In this document: piece by piece, positions 26,349-34,131 of the stretch
Layout: each line of letters opens with the position of its first letter
Position numbering within the stretch: position 1 is the first letter of the stretch
NCBI GenBank assembly: GCA_024762655.1
Contig: JANTHB010000034.1
Span: 1-35,850 of the forward strand
Direction of reading: 5' to 3'
Source: Bacteroidales bacterium
GTDB lineage: Bacteria > Bacteroidota > Bacteroidia > Bacteroidales > VadinHA17
Length of the DNA stretch: 35,850 nt
Made by a program: the position numbers and the translations under genes
Notes under the pieces: model-generated
Seen by the model: the letters and a program-made list of their open reading frames with translations, nothing else
Told to the model about the DNA's origin: nothing
Databases searched by the model: none

Positions 26349-27776
26349 TTATCTTTCCAGCAGATATTTTTTCTCCCTGTGTATTTTGAGGATCAGTTCT
26401 CCAAAAAGCGTGTTGGCCCAGGCGAACCATTTGCGGGTAAAGTTGGCCGGGTTGTCTTTGTGAAAAGATTCGTGCATGAAGCCTGTGCCTGCATGGGTAT
26501 GTTGCAGCATATCCAGGCAAAAGGCGATTTCCTTATCATCGTTGCTGGTGAGCGCCCGCGTGATGATGCTCATGGGCCAGATCATGTCCGGTCCCACATG
26601 TGGTCCGCCAATGCCCTCGGCGGCTTTTCCCTGAAAAAAATACGGATTATCTTCCCCCAGCACAAATTTTCGGGTATTTTGATATACAGGGTCGTCGGCA
26701 GGGACACTGTCAAGATAAGGCATGGAAAGCAGACCCGGGATATTGGCATCATCCATGAAAAGGCGGTTTCCGTATCCGTCTGTCTCCAAAGGATAAATAT
26801 TTCCGTAATGGAGATGAGCGGTTACGGCATATTTTTTCAGAGCTGTCTCCACTTCGTTGGCCAGGGCGCGGCAGGAGGCGGCAAAAGCAGGTTCCTGTTT
26901 TTCGGTCTCCACCATCTCTGCCAGTTGACGCAAGGAGGTTACGGCAAAGAAATTGGAAGGGACCAGGAAAAGAAAAATAGTGGCATCGTCAGAAGGACGG
27001 AACACTGAACAGATCATGCCCGTGGGACGTATGGGATTCCCGTAACCCATGCCGGCTACCGTGTCGGTCTGCCGTGCTGTGACCCTCATAAATGAATAAG
27101 GGCCGTGTCCCTCTTTGCGCTGCTGTTCCCGGAAGGTCCGGAGGACCCCTTTCATGGCCTTCATCCAGTCGTTATCCATGAAAGAGGCATCACCCGTGGT
27201 TTTCCAGTAACCGTGAGCCAGCCGGACAGGATAGCACAACGAGTCCACTTCCCATTTCCTTTCGTGCAGCCACGGATTCATTCTGGTCAGGTCTTTGTCC
27301 CATTCGCTGCCGGTAGGACCGTCGTTGAAAGCATTGGCGTAGGGATCGATCAGGATACAGCGGGTCTGCCTGCGGATAACTCCCTCCAGCAGGTCTTTCA
27401 ACTTTTTATCTTCTTTGGCCAGAGGAAGATAAGGCCATACCTGAGCAGAGGAATCTCTCAGCCACATGGCATGGATATCGCCCGTAATCACAAAAGTGTC
27501 CGGCTTTCCGTTTTTCAGGGAGAAGTTGACGGTGGTATCCAGGGTGTTGGGGAAACAGTTTTCAAAGAGCCATGCCAACTCGGGATTGGCGATGTCTTTC
27601 TTCACCGAAAGAATCGTTTCTTCCACGGCCTCACTCACGAACTTGCGTTCTTTCACCGGTGGCCGCCGGGAAGGATAATGCTTTGTCGTGGTTACAGACC
27701 AGCCCGGCATACCGGACACGGCCAGTCCTCCGGCCACCAGACCGGTTCTCTTCATGAAATTCCTGCGTGTTGTCAT
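26349..27776 (-). CDS. GH125 exo-alpha-1,6-mannosidase, Tat-exported
   Basis: 475 aa of the GH125 family (formerly DUF1237), which removes terminal alpha-1,6-linked mannose from glycans. [20 protein letters not shown] at the N terminus is a twin-arginine signal, so it is exported folded. Characteristic segments are [59 protein letters not shown] and [21 protein letters not shown]. It lies 120 bases upstream of the transporter operon. The gap holds the transporter promoter, so the two may be separate units serving one pathway: mannose release outside, then uptake and phosphorylation. Confidence 0.93.
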   Translation of the reverse strand: MTTRRNFMKRTGLVAGGLAVSGMPGWSVTTTKHYPSRRPPVKERKFVSEAVEETILSVKKDIANPELAWLFENCFPNTLDTTVNFSLKNGKPDTFVITGDIHAMWLRDSSAQVWPYLPLAKEDKKLKDLLEGVIRRQTRCILIDPYANAFNDGPTGSEWDKDLTRMNPWLHERKWEVDSLCYPVRLAHGYWKTTGDASFMDNDWMKAMKGVLRTFREQQRKEGHGPYSFMRVTARQTDTVAGMGYGNPIRPTGMICSVFRPSDDATIFLFLVPSNFFAVTSLRQLAEMVETEKQEPAFAASCRALANEVETALKKYAVTAHLHYGNIYPLETDGYGNRLFMDDANIPGLLSMPYLDSVPADDPVYQNTRKFVLGEDNPYFFQGKAAEGIGGPHVGPDMIWPMSIITRALTSNDDKEIAFCLDMLQHTHAGTGFMHESFHKDNPANFTRKWFAWANTLFGELILKIHREKKYLLER

Positions 27777-27872
27777 GACGTCTTTTTAATTTACCATTCA
27801 AAATTCTGTCTCTGTTTCTTCAGGGCCCGGGAGATTCCTTCTTTGTTTACATAAAAACAGGGCGGACCCCTT

Positions 27873-29651
27873 TCACCTTCTCTTCCTTTTCCTTTCCTTT
27901 AATCTGGGAGCAAAATCATATTTTACTTCCCAGGTTTCTTCTACATCCCAGTTGGCTTTGATATTGACCACTTTGGCAAAGTATGCTACCGGCTCGGGTT
28001 GTATCTTCTCCAGGAACATCCCGGGATCCCATTTTTTATTTTGATTCTTATCAGATACAGTCTTAATAATATATTTTCCGGGATCCAGGTATCCGAAATA
28101 AACAGACGTGTCGGTGTGGACAATCTGTTGTCTGATACGACTTTGTTCGGATGCATCCCACAACTGAACGAGGGTCTGTCCGTGGATGTTTAACAGATTG
28201 AGTTTGAAATTGCCGTAGTCTTCCATTCTGCGGGTCTGGAAGTCGATCTCCGTTGTGTCGATGGTGTTCCCGTAAATATCTGTGAAAGCTCCCGGCAAAA
28301 GGACCAGTTTGTATTTGGTGTTTTCTTTCCACGGGCAGGTAACAATATACCGTCTGAGGAAGAAGGAATCCTTCCGGAAAAGATAAGGCTGCCGCACATA
28401 AAGGGTGTCTTCAAGGCGGAAGAAAAGGATTCCGGAGGTATCCGTTTCGCCGGCTGGCGCGGAGGATTCCAGGAGCAAGGGCTGGTTCAGTTCCTGTCTG
28501 CCCTGTGAGGCGCTGGAGATAATCTGCAGCAGGGATTGAGCCTTTTCTGTCTTTCGGGAAGATTTTTTTCCTTTTTTTGGTGTCTTGAGCCGCAGGGTGA
28601 TCGTATCTGTGATCCGGGAGGGATTGCCCAGCGAGTCGGTGACCAGGTAGTTTACGGCCAGGTCAAAACGGTCCAGATGGATCAGAGAGGTATCTGTCAG
28701 CCATAATCCCAATGTGTCTCCCGTAACCGATTTTTCAGGGATATACCAGGAGGCCGGTACGTCAGCTGTCAGGGGGGTTATCTCAGGATGCAGGGCGGGC
28801 AGGTTAAAGATCAGAAGAATCATCTCCTTGCGGGGCCGGGATGAATTTTTCAGGTACTGCTGTTCCATTTCTTCGGTGAACAAACGGAGCAGGAAACGGG
28901 GCCCCGGGAGTACCCGCAGACTATCGGTCGTTGTGGTGTCATGGGTAGGAGAGAAAGAGGGTGTGGGCTCTACATAAATCAGGCTGTCTAAAAAGCCTAC
29001 CATGTCCTGCCCCGGGTCGTACATATAATTCAGGTTCCCGTCCACCAGCGCTACGAGACGAAATGTGTCGGCTTTCAGATTCTGCAGGGAAAAATTCCCG
29101 TCCTCATCTGCCTTACTCACATAAAGGGGTTTTTCCAGAAGCGGGACGGAATCGCCCAGATGATCATACAGCAGGACAAAAGCTTCTTCAGGAGGGTGCA
29201 GGGTGAAAGCATCTTCCAGTAGTCCGTGGATCTGCAGGGAGTCGAGCGCAGGACCGGTAGAGAAAACAAAAGCATAGTTTTCCAGGATATTTCCCTCGTT
29301 GATGTCCCGGATGGCGTCTCCGAAGTTTAAGGTATAGGTAGTGTTGTCAAGAAGAGGGTTGTTCAGCTTTATGACCAGCGTCTTTCCCTTCATACGAATA
29401 TCCGGCCGCTTGGGCAGGGGTGGCGAAACGATCAGTTTCTTTTGGACGTTGTCCAGCTCAACGAATTCATCAAAGCGTATCTCGATCGTGTTGCCCGTAA
29501 AGTGGACCGAATGGTTTGCCGGTGTGGACGCAAGGACTTTCGGAGGGGTCGTATCCTTGGGCCCGCCGGGAGGAGAGCCTACGCGGGCACAGGCTCCCGC
29601 AAACAATGCTGCAGCCACAATTCCGGCGATGACGATATGCTCTTTCTTCAC
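27873..29651 (-). CDS. Ig-like (Big_5) domain lipoprotein; GTG start preferred
   Basis: The open frame begins at 29678 (601 aa), but a promoter -7 box (29680-29687) abuts that ATG. Starting at GTG 29651 gives 592 aa and a clean lipoprotein signal, KKEHIVIAGIVAAALFAGAC, with Cys as the acylated residue. The Big_5 Ig-like domain follows at about residues 35-125 (DTTPPKVLASTPAN..., IRFDEFVELDN, TYTLNFGDAIRDINEGN). Then come carboxypeptidase-regulatory-like beta segments (EDGNFSLQNLKADTFRLVALVDGNLN). It ends in a basic tail, RLKERKRKRR. It is surface or periplasmic; the partner is unknown. It diverges from lgt, which makes the lipid anchor. Confidence 0.82.
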   Translation of the reverse strand: MKKEHIVIAGIVAAALFAGACARVGSPPGGPKDTTPPKVLASTPANHSVHFTGNTIEIRFDEFVELDNVQKKLIVSPPLPKRPDIRMKGKTLVIKLNNPLLDNTTYTLNFGDAIRDINEGNILENYAFVFSTGPALDSLQIHGLLEDAFTLHPPEEAFVLLYDHLGDSVPLLEKPLYVSKADEDGNFSLQNLKADTFRLVALVDGNLNYMYDPGQDMVGFLDSLIYVEPTPSFSPTHDTTTTDSLRVLPGPRFLLRLFTEEMEQQYLKNSSRPRKEMILLIFNLPALHPEITPLTADVPASWYIPEKSVTGDTLGLWLTDTSLIHLDRFDLAVNYLVTDSLGNPSRITDTITLRLKTPKKGKKSSRKTEKAQSLLQIISSASQGRQELNQPLLLESSAPAGETDTSGILFFRLEDTLYVRQPYLFRKDSFFLRRYIVTCPWKENTKYKLVLLPGAFTDIYGNTIDTTEIDFQTRRMEDYGNFKLNLLNIHGQTLVQLWDASEQSRIRQQIVHTDTSVYFGYLDPGKYIIKTVSDKNQNKKWDPGMFLEKIQPEPVAYFAKVVNIKANWDVEETWEVKYDFAPRLKERKRKRR

Positions 29652-29679
29652 GATATAATTCCGACAAACTGAAAACATA

Positions 29680-29687
29680 CAAACCTA
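29680..29687 (-). promoter_or_regulatory. -7 element of the Ig-like lipoprotein gene
   Basis: TAGGTTTG on the - strand fits TAnnTTTG. Its predicted start of transcription falls at about 29674, downstream of the ATG at 29678, which argues for the GTG at 29651. The -33 box (TTTA or CTTT) is weak. Confidence 0.55.
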
Positions 29688-29817
29688 CATAATTTTTTTT
29701 ATGTAAAGACATATAAGCTAGGCGGAAGTTGACAGGAAACCTCCTTTAGATCATCAGCTGCTCCCGATTTATGGACATTCGACTTTTCGACTTTTGGACC
29801 AGAGGTCTTTTAATCTT

Positions 29818-29846
29818 TTTGACCTTGATTTTTTTTTATAGCTTTG
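29818..29846 (+). promoter_or_regulatory. Promoter of lgt
   Basis: TTTG (29818-29821), a 17-base spacer, then TAGCTTTG (29839-29846). It ends 16 bases before the lgt start. Confidence 0.68.
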
Positions 29847-29862
29847 GTCAAAATTTAGCAAC

Positions 29863-30678
29863 ATGATTCTGGAATATATTCGCTGGAATGTAAACCCGGA
29901 GATCTTCCGTCTGGGCAACTTTGCGGTGCGCTGGTATGGTCTGTTTTTCGCACTGGCTTTCCTGTTGGGTTATATCATTGTGGGAAAGATGTTTAAGAAA
30001 GAAGGGGTTCCCGAGCCTTTGCTGGATAAACTGACCCTTTATATGGCACTGGGAACCATTATAGGCGCCCGTCTGGGGCATGTGTGCTTCTACGAACCCA
30101 CTTATTTTTGCCAGCATCCTGATGAAATCCTGAAAATCTGGCACGGCGGACTGGCCAGCCACGGGGCTGGCATCGGTATTCTTTTGGCGCTGTGGCTCTT
30201 TGCCAGAAACACCAAACGGCATTTCCTGTGGGTCATAGACCGGGTTGTCGTGGTGGTAGCCCTCTCCGGCTTCTTTATACGTATGGGAAACCTGATGAAC
30301 TCTGAAATATACGGGATTCCCACGCATCTGCCCTGGGGATTTATTTTTGTCCGCAACGGCGAGACCGTTCCGAAACACCCCACACAGATCTATGAAGCCC
30401 TCTCCTATCTGATCATTTTCGTGGTGCTTTATTGGATCTATCTGAAAAAGCAGGGAAAAGTGCTGGAAGGATACCTTTTCAGTCTTTTCCTGATTATGAC
30501 ATTTACAGCACGTTTTCTTATCGAATTTATCAAGGAGGTTCAGGAACCTTTTGAAAGGCACCTGCCCCTGGATATGGGACAACTGCTGAGCATCCCCTTT
30601 ATCCTCACAGGCGTTATCCTGTTGATTATTATCCTCAGAAAAAGGAAGATGCCGGTTGCAGGAGGGGGGAGGGATTAA
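29863..30678 (+). CDS. lgt: Prolipoprotein diacylglyceryl transferase
   Basis: An inner-membrane enzyme that attaches diacylglycerol to the lipobox cysteine of prelipoproteins. At 271 aa it is family-typical, with about seven hydrophobic segments. The signature region is RMGNLMNSEIYG, and the conserved WHGGLASHGAGIG contains the essential His. KHPTQIYEAL and RFLIEFIKEVQEPFE are other family segments. It is followed 17 bases later by another lipoprotein gene and diverges from a lipoprotein gene, so lipoproteins and their modifying enzyme are grouped. Confidence 0.96.
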   Translation: MILEYIRWNVNPEIFRLGNFAVRWYGLFFALAFLLGYIIVGKMFKKEGVPEPLLDKLTLYMALGTIIGARLGHVCFYEPTYFCQHPDEILKIWHGGLASHGAGIGILLALWLFARNTKRHFLWVIDRVVVVVALSGFFIRMGNLMNSEIYGIPTHLPWGFIFVRNGETVPKHPTQIYEALSYLIIFVVLYWIYLKKQGKVLEGYLFSLFLIMTFTARFLIEFIKEVQEPFERHLPLDMGQLLSIPFILTGVILLIIILRKRKMPVAGGGRD

Positions 30679-30695
30679 TAAAACTCCCGGCCGCC

Positions 30696-31745
30696 ATGAA
30701 ACCAAAACACATATTTATCTTCATACTTTTTTTCTTTTCGGGATGTGTCACCGACCAAAAAGTCACCACTTATTTCCATCCCGACGGCACCGTCACACGG
30801 GAAGTGACTTTTAAAACAAACCGGAAAAAGTTCGACCCGGAGCAACTGGCAGTGCCGGTGGATTCAACCTGGACCCTTACCATGCAAAAAGACACTGCGG
30901 ATACTACCCTGTTCCTTGTGCGGGCAGAAAAAGTCTTTGGCAGCGTGCAATGGCTGAATAATGACTATAAAATGATCCCCAATGCGCTTTCGGGTGTAAA
31001 AAGGGAGGTTTCCTTTGAACGGAAGTTCATGTGGTTCTATACCTTTTATTACTATCAGGAAACCGTCTCGAAAGTTCTTGACCAGCATCCGCTGTCGGAA
31101 TTCCTGACGAAGGAAGAACTCGGATATCTGAAAGCAGAAGATCCGAAGAAAGAAAAAATGACGGCGGGACTGGATTCTTTGGCCCGTGAAAAATATGACG
31201 ACAGGGTAAATAAAAAATATATGCAATGGCTCGCTGCCTGCATGTTTGACGAGTTGTTTGCCGGGCTGACAAAAGCAGTACAAAACCATCCTTCCGGGGC
31301 TTTTACCGTTGAGAACCTGACCTCCGGAAAAGACTCACTGAAGGCAAAATATACCGGGATGATTGTCAATATGGAAGGCGATAATGCGTTTGCACAATAT
31401 TTTTCGGGTCGTTATGGTGTTGTTCCCGATTCCCTGATGAAACGTTATCCTTCCGTTTTTAAAAAGTATGTTGAACTACAGGATATTCTTTCCTCGGCTT
31501 TTTTTACAGAATATGAGAACAGAGTGCAACTGCCGGGCAGACTCTTTGATTCGAATGCAGACACGGTAAAAAACGACCTTTGTGCATGGCGGGTCAGCCC
31601 TGCCAGGTATATGGGAGAAGATATGGATATGTTTGCTGCTGCACGCAAAGCCAACCTGTGGGCATGGTTCGTGGCAGGCGTGATCATCCTTTTTGCCGTG
31701 GTATTATGGATGCCGAAAAAAAAGCAAGGAGAAAGAAGAAATTAG
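30696..31745 (+). CDS. Putative lipoprotein with C-terminal membrane segment, unknown function
   Basis: 349 aa. The N terminus MKPKHIFIFILFFFSGC is a lipoprotein signal, with Cys17 as the acylation site. A mostly alpha/beta soluble part follows, beginning VTDQKVTTYFHPDGTVTREVTFKT. A hydrophobic segment near the end (about 322-340, LWAWFVAGVIILFAVVLWM) is followed by a basic tail. The two anchors suggest a periplasmic domain tied at both ends. No family is recognised. It is probably co-transcribed with lgt. Confidence 0.8.
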   Translation: MKPKHIFIFILFFFSGCVTDQKVTTYFHPDGTVTREVTFKTNRKKFDPEQLAVPVDSTWTLTMQKDTADTTLFLVRAEKVFGSVQWLNNDYKMIPNALSGVKREVSFERKFMWFYTFYYYQETVSKVLDQHPLSEFLTKEELGYLKAEDPKKEKMTAGLDSLAREKYDDRVNKKYMQWLAACMFDELFAGLTKAVQNHPSGAFTVENLTSGKDSLKAKYTGMIVNMEGDNAFAQYFSGRYGVVPDSLMKRYPSVFKKYVELQDILSSAFFTEYENRVQLPGRLFDSNADTVKNDLCAWRVSPARYMGEDMDMFAAARKANLWAWFVAGVIILFAVVLWMPKKKQGERRN

Positions 31746-31837
31746 CAGGGTCGAAGCGTCTGAAAAATCGAAAAGTGTTGTTGTACGGGAGGCCTGGGGG
31801 AGTTAATTCCAAAAAATAACTACCAATAAAGCCTGTA

Positions 31838-31867
31838 TTAGTGGTAAATAATTTTTTATTATTTTTG
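31838..31867 (+). promoter_or_regulatory. Promoter of tRNA-Val
   Basis: TTAG (31838-31841), 18-base spacer, TATTTTTG (31860-31867). The -7 box is perfect, the -33 box has one mismatch. The tRNA begins 15 bases downstream. Confidence 0.55.
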
Positions 31868-31881
31868 CACCACTCAAAAAG

Positions 31882-31956
31882 GGGGTATTAGCTCAGTTGG
31901 TTTAGAGCGCATGCTTGACAGGCATGAGGTCACTGGTTCGACTCCAGTATATCCCA
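31882..31956 (+). tRNA. tRNA-Val(GAC)
   Basis: A full cloverleaf: acceptor GGGGTAT/ATATCCC with one G-U pair, D arm GCTC/GAGC, anticodon stem CATGC/GCATG around TTGACAG with anticodon GAC (31917-31919), T arm ACTGG/CCAGT with loop TTCGACT, discriminator A. CCA is not encoded, as is usual in this phylum. It is the only gene between 31746 and 32153, and a GIY-YIG-like remnant starts 33 bases downstream. Confidence 0.95.
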
Positions 31957-31972
31957 CAAAGGCTTTTTTTTC

Positions 31973-32056
31973 GTGGAAGAGGGTCATTATGTATATGTGC
32001 TCTATGCTGAATTATTGGGTCAGCGGTATGGTTCGTGCCCCTGGTCGTTGAAATAA
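31973..32056 (+). pseudogene. Possible GIY-YIG endonuclease N-terminal remnant
   Basis: Beginning at GTG 31973, the frame reads VEEGHYVYVLYAELLGQ and continues to a TAA at 32054-32056. HYVYVLYAE resembles the first strand of GIY-YIG domains (YYVYVLYSE-like). The rest does not continue as the domain. The similarity is short, so the call is tentative. The remaining bases to 32153 show no gene. Confidence 0.35.
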
Positions 32057-32153
32057 TTTCAGTTAAAAGTATAATATATCAGGCATACATAAAAACTGTT
32101 GATTGAAAACGAGGTAGCGGCATTAACTATTACCGCATGTTATGCTTCGTAGA

Positions 32154-32414
32154 CTATTTGTCATAATGATATTTACAACTGTATATTAATATCTCTTCGT
32201 CGATAACCTGATAGACAAGCCTGTGTTCCCGGTCAATGCGCCGGGACCAAAAACCAGCCAAGTCATATTTCAATGGTTCAGGATTTCCAATTCCTTGATA
32301 AGGTGTCCGTTGAATGTCTTTTATCAATTGATTAATTCTTTTCAATATCTTTTTGTCTTCTTTCTGCCATGAAAGATAGTCTTCCCATGAGATTTTTGAA
32401 AAAGTTACTTTCAT
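32154..32414 (-). CDS. yoeB: YoeB-family toxin (ribosome-dependent mRNA interferase)
   Basis: 86 aa, RelE-superfamily toxin that cleaves mRNA at the ribosome A site. The catalytic set of the family is present at the expected positions: Glu46, Arg65 and His83 (NPEPLKY, REHRLVY, KYHYDK). The start overlaps the last base of the antitoxin stop (TGATG), typical of coupled antitoxin-toxin pairs. The toxin looks intact. Confidence 0.93.
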   Translation of the reverse strand: MKVTFSKISWEDYLSWQKEDKKILKRINQLIKDIQRTPYQGIGNPEPLKYDLAGFWSRRIDREHRLVYQVIDEEILIYSCKYHYDK

Positions 32415-32668
32415 CAGTCCTCTATTAAACCGGGGGTTACTGTTTCTCCTTTTTTCATTTGTTGAATTGATTGATAAAGCCGGTCAGCATTTGCTTTTGA
32501 GCTCAATAAATGTACAGTTTCCATGATTGAGTTGTATTCATCCAATGAAATCATAACAGCTCCTTTCCCGGATTTTCTTTTTATCACCAACGTTTCATGA
32601 TTATTTTCAACGTTATCAAGATATTTTTTTAATGCAGTCCTAAATTCTGTGAAATTTGCAGCAATCAT
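32414..32668 (-). CDS. yefM: YefM/Phd-family antitoxin
   Basis: 84 aa. The N-terminal DNA-binding fold (MIAANFTEFRTALKKYLDNV) and the VIKRKSGKGAVMISLDEYNSIMETVHLL core are typical of YefM. The C-terminal tail (KGETVTPGLIED) would wrap the toxin. It represses its own operon, and the palindrome at 32676-32695 is a fitting operator. Confidence 0.92.
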   Translation of the reverse strand: MIAANFTEFRTALKKYLDNVENNHETLVIKRKSGKGAVMISLDEYNSIMETVHLLSSKANADRLYQSIQQMKKGETVTPGLIED

Positions 32669-32675
32669 TATTTTT

Positions 32676-32695
32676 CATATTAAGTTATTAATATG
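32676..32695. promoter_or_regulatory. Operator-like palindrome of yefM-yoeB
   Basis: CATATTA (32676-32682) and TAATATG (32689-32695) are perfect inverted copies around 6 bases, located between the -7 box and the yefM start. Confidence 0.55.
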
Positions 32696-32698
32696 GTA

Positions 32699-32730
32699 CA
32701 AATATAAGTACTTATTCCGGTTTTTACAAA
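32699..32730 (-). promoter_or_regulatory. Promoter of yefM-yoeB
   Basis: On the - strand, TTTG (32730-32727), a 20-base spacer, then TATATTTG (32706-32699), an exact Bacteroidota match. Confidence 0.72.
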
Positions 32731-32753
32731 TCTTTTTTCTTGTATCTTTCTGT

Positions 32754-32830
32754 ATGCAGTATATCGATAAGATATATATCGGTAGCTCTTCTGACCCTAA
32801 GAAAAGGTTCCTCTCTCATAATCCCGGATT
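32754..32830 (+). pseudogene. GIY-YIG endonuclease remnant
   Basis: ATG at 32754 reads MQYIDKIYIGSSSDPKKRFL, then SHNPG. The KIYIGSSSDPxKR..SHN pattern is the core of GIY-YIG domains (second Tyr, Gly, then Arg). The match ends where the sequence becomes the 3' end of pepT on the other strand. Upstream bases in shifted frames (FFLYLS-like) may be the lost first strand. It is therefore a fragment of about 25 codons, not a functional gene. Confidence 0.6.
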
Positions 32831-34051
32831 TTTTGTTCCCATCCCGATAATCTTCAATATCACCTCAACCGCTTTTTCCATAGACTGTATGGGGATAAAC
32901 TCATACCTGCCGTGAAAGTTATGCCCTCCGGTAAACAGGTTGGGTGTGGGGAGTCCCATATAGGAGAGACGGGCGCCGTCCGTTCCCCCCCGTATCGGAT
33001 TGACAATGGGGGTTACCCCGCACTGAACCATAGCCTCCCTGGCCAGGTCAACGATGTATTTTACCGGTTCGATTTTTTCTTTCATATTATAATACTGATC
33101 CTTGATCTCAAGTTGCACCGAACCGTTGCCATACTTTACCTGCAACAAAGAAATACATTCTTTGAGAAAACTTTTGCGTTGTTCAAAACGTTTCTTGTCA
33201 TGGTCTCTGACCAGGTACCGCATGGTAGTTTGTTCCACGGTTCCTTGTATGTCGATAAGGTGATAGAAACCTTCATACCCCTCGGTATGCTCGGGACGCT
33301 CGTTGGGAGGGAGCAGGGCATTGAACTCCATCGCCAGGTGCATGGAGTTGATCATCTTGTCTTTGGCTGTGCCGGGGTGCACGTTGCGTCCTGTGAATGT
33401 AAGCGTTGCCAGGGCCGCGTTGAAATTTTCATATTCCAGTTCTCCCAATTTGCCCCCATCCACAGTGTAAGCAAAATCAGCGCCGAATTTTTGCACATCA
33501 AAATGGTCGGCGCCCCTTCCGATCTCTTCGTCAGGAGTGAAAGCTACCTTCAGGGTGGTATGCGGGATCTCTGGATGCTCCTGAAGATAAGCCAGCGCAG
33601 TCATGATCCCGGCAATACCGGCTTTATCATCAGCTCCCAGGAGTGTGGTGCCGTCGGTGGTAATCAGATCCTCGCCTACATAATCAAGCAACTCCGGGAA
33701 ATCGGCCGGCGACAGAACGATGTTCTCTTTTCTGTTTAGAACAATATCCTTTCCATCATAGTCTCTATGGAGCTGCGGGTTGACATGGTCGGCCGTAAAG
33801 TCGGGACTCGTGTCCATGTGTGCGATCCAGCCGATGACCGGCCTTTTTTTGTCTGTGTTGGCCGGCAGGGTAGCCATAACATAACCGTTCTGATCTGCCG
33901 AAGCATCTTTCAGACCACACTCTTTTAGTTCTTTTACCAGCATCTTTGCCAGCACAAGCTGTTTTTTGGTGCTGGGCACCGTTACCGAATGCTCATCCGA
34001 CTGGGTATCGATCTTCGCATACCTGAGAAATCTTTCTGTCACTGTTTCCAT
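32816..34051 (-). CDS. pepT: Peptidase T (tripeptide aminopeptidase, M20 family)
   Basis: 411 aa, cytosolic di-zinc exopeptidase releasing N-terminal residues from tripeptides. Metal ligands and catalytic residues are visible at His78 and Asp80 (IAHMDTSPD), GADDKAG (bridging Asp) and [10 protein letters not shown] (catalytic Glu pair). [13 protein letters not shown] and [29 protein letters not shown] complete the family pattern. Its last codons overlap the GIY-YIG remnant on the opposite strand, suggesting the remnant was left by an insertion just past pepT. Confidence 0.96.
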   Translation of the reverse strand: METVTERFLRYAKIDTQSDEHSVTVPSTKKQLVLAKMLVKELKECGLKDASADQNGYVMATLPANTDKKRPVIGWIAHMDTSPDFTADHVNPQLHRDYDGKDIVLNRKENIVLSPADFPELLDYVGEDLITTDGTTLLGADDKAGIAGIMTALAYLQEHPEIPHTTLKVAFTPDEEIGRGADHFDVQKFGADFAYTVDGGKLGELEYENFNAALATLTFTGRNVHPGTAKDKMINSMHLAMEFNALLPPNERPEHTEGYEGFYHLIDIQGTVEQTTMRYLVRDHDKKRFEQRKSFLKECISLLQVKYGNGSVQLEIKDQYYNMKEKIEPVKYIVDLAREAMVQCGVTPIVNPIRGGTDGARLSYMGLPTPNLFTGGHNFHGRYEFIPIQSMEKAVEVILKIIGMGTKNPGL

Positions 34052-34101
34052 GTTTCCTTACATTTTTATGTTATTCAAACCCATCTGTAATCACGGTTTA
34101 C

Positions 34102-34128
34102 CAAAGATAAGCAACCCATGAGTACAAA
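34102..34128 (-). promoter_or_regulatory. Possible promoter of pepT
   Basis: On the - strand, TTTG (34128-34125), a short 15-base spacer, then TATCTTTG (34109-34102). Boxes are perfect, spacing is below usual. Confidence 0.45.
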
Positions 34129-34131
34129 TCT

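Noticed and set aside
29848-30705. 285-aa open frame on the - strand
   Set aside because: Antisense to lgt, whose signature motifs are intact.
32912-33739. 275-aa open frame on the + strand
   Set aside because: Antisense shadow of pepT, with no family features of its own.
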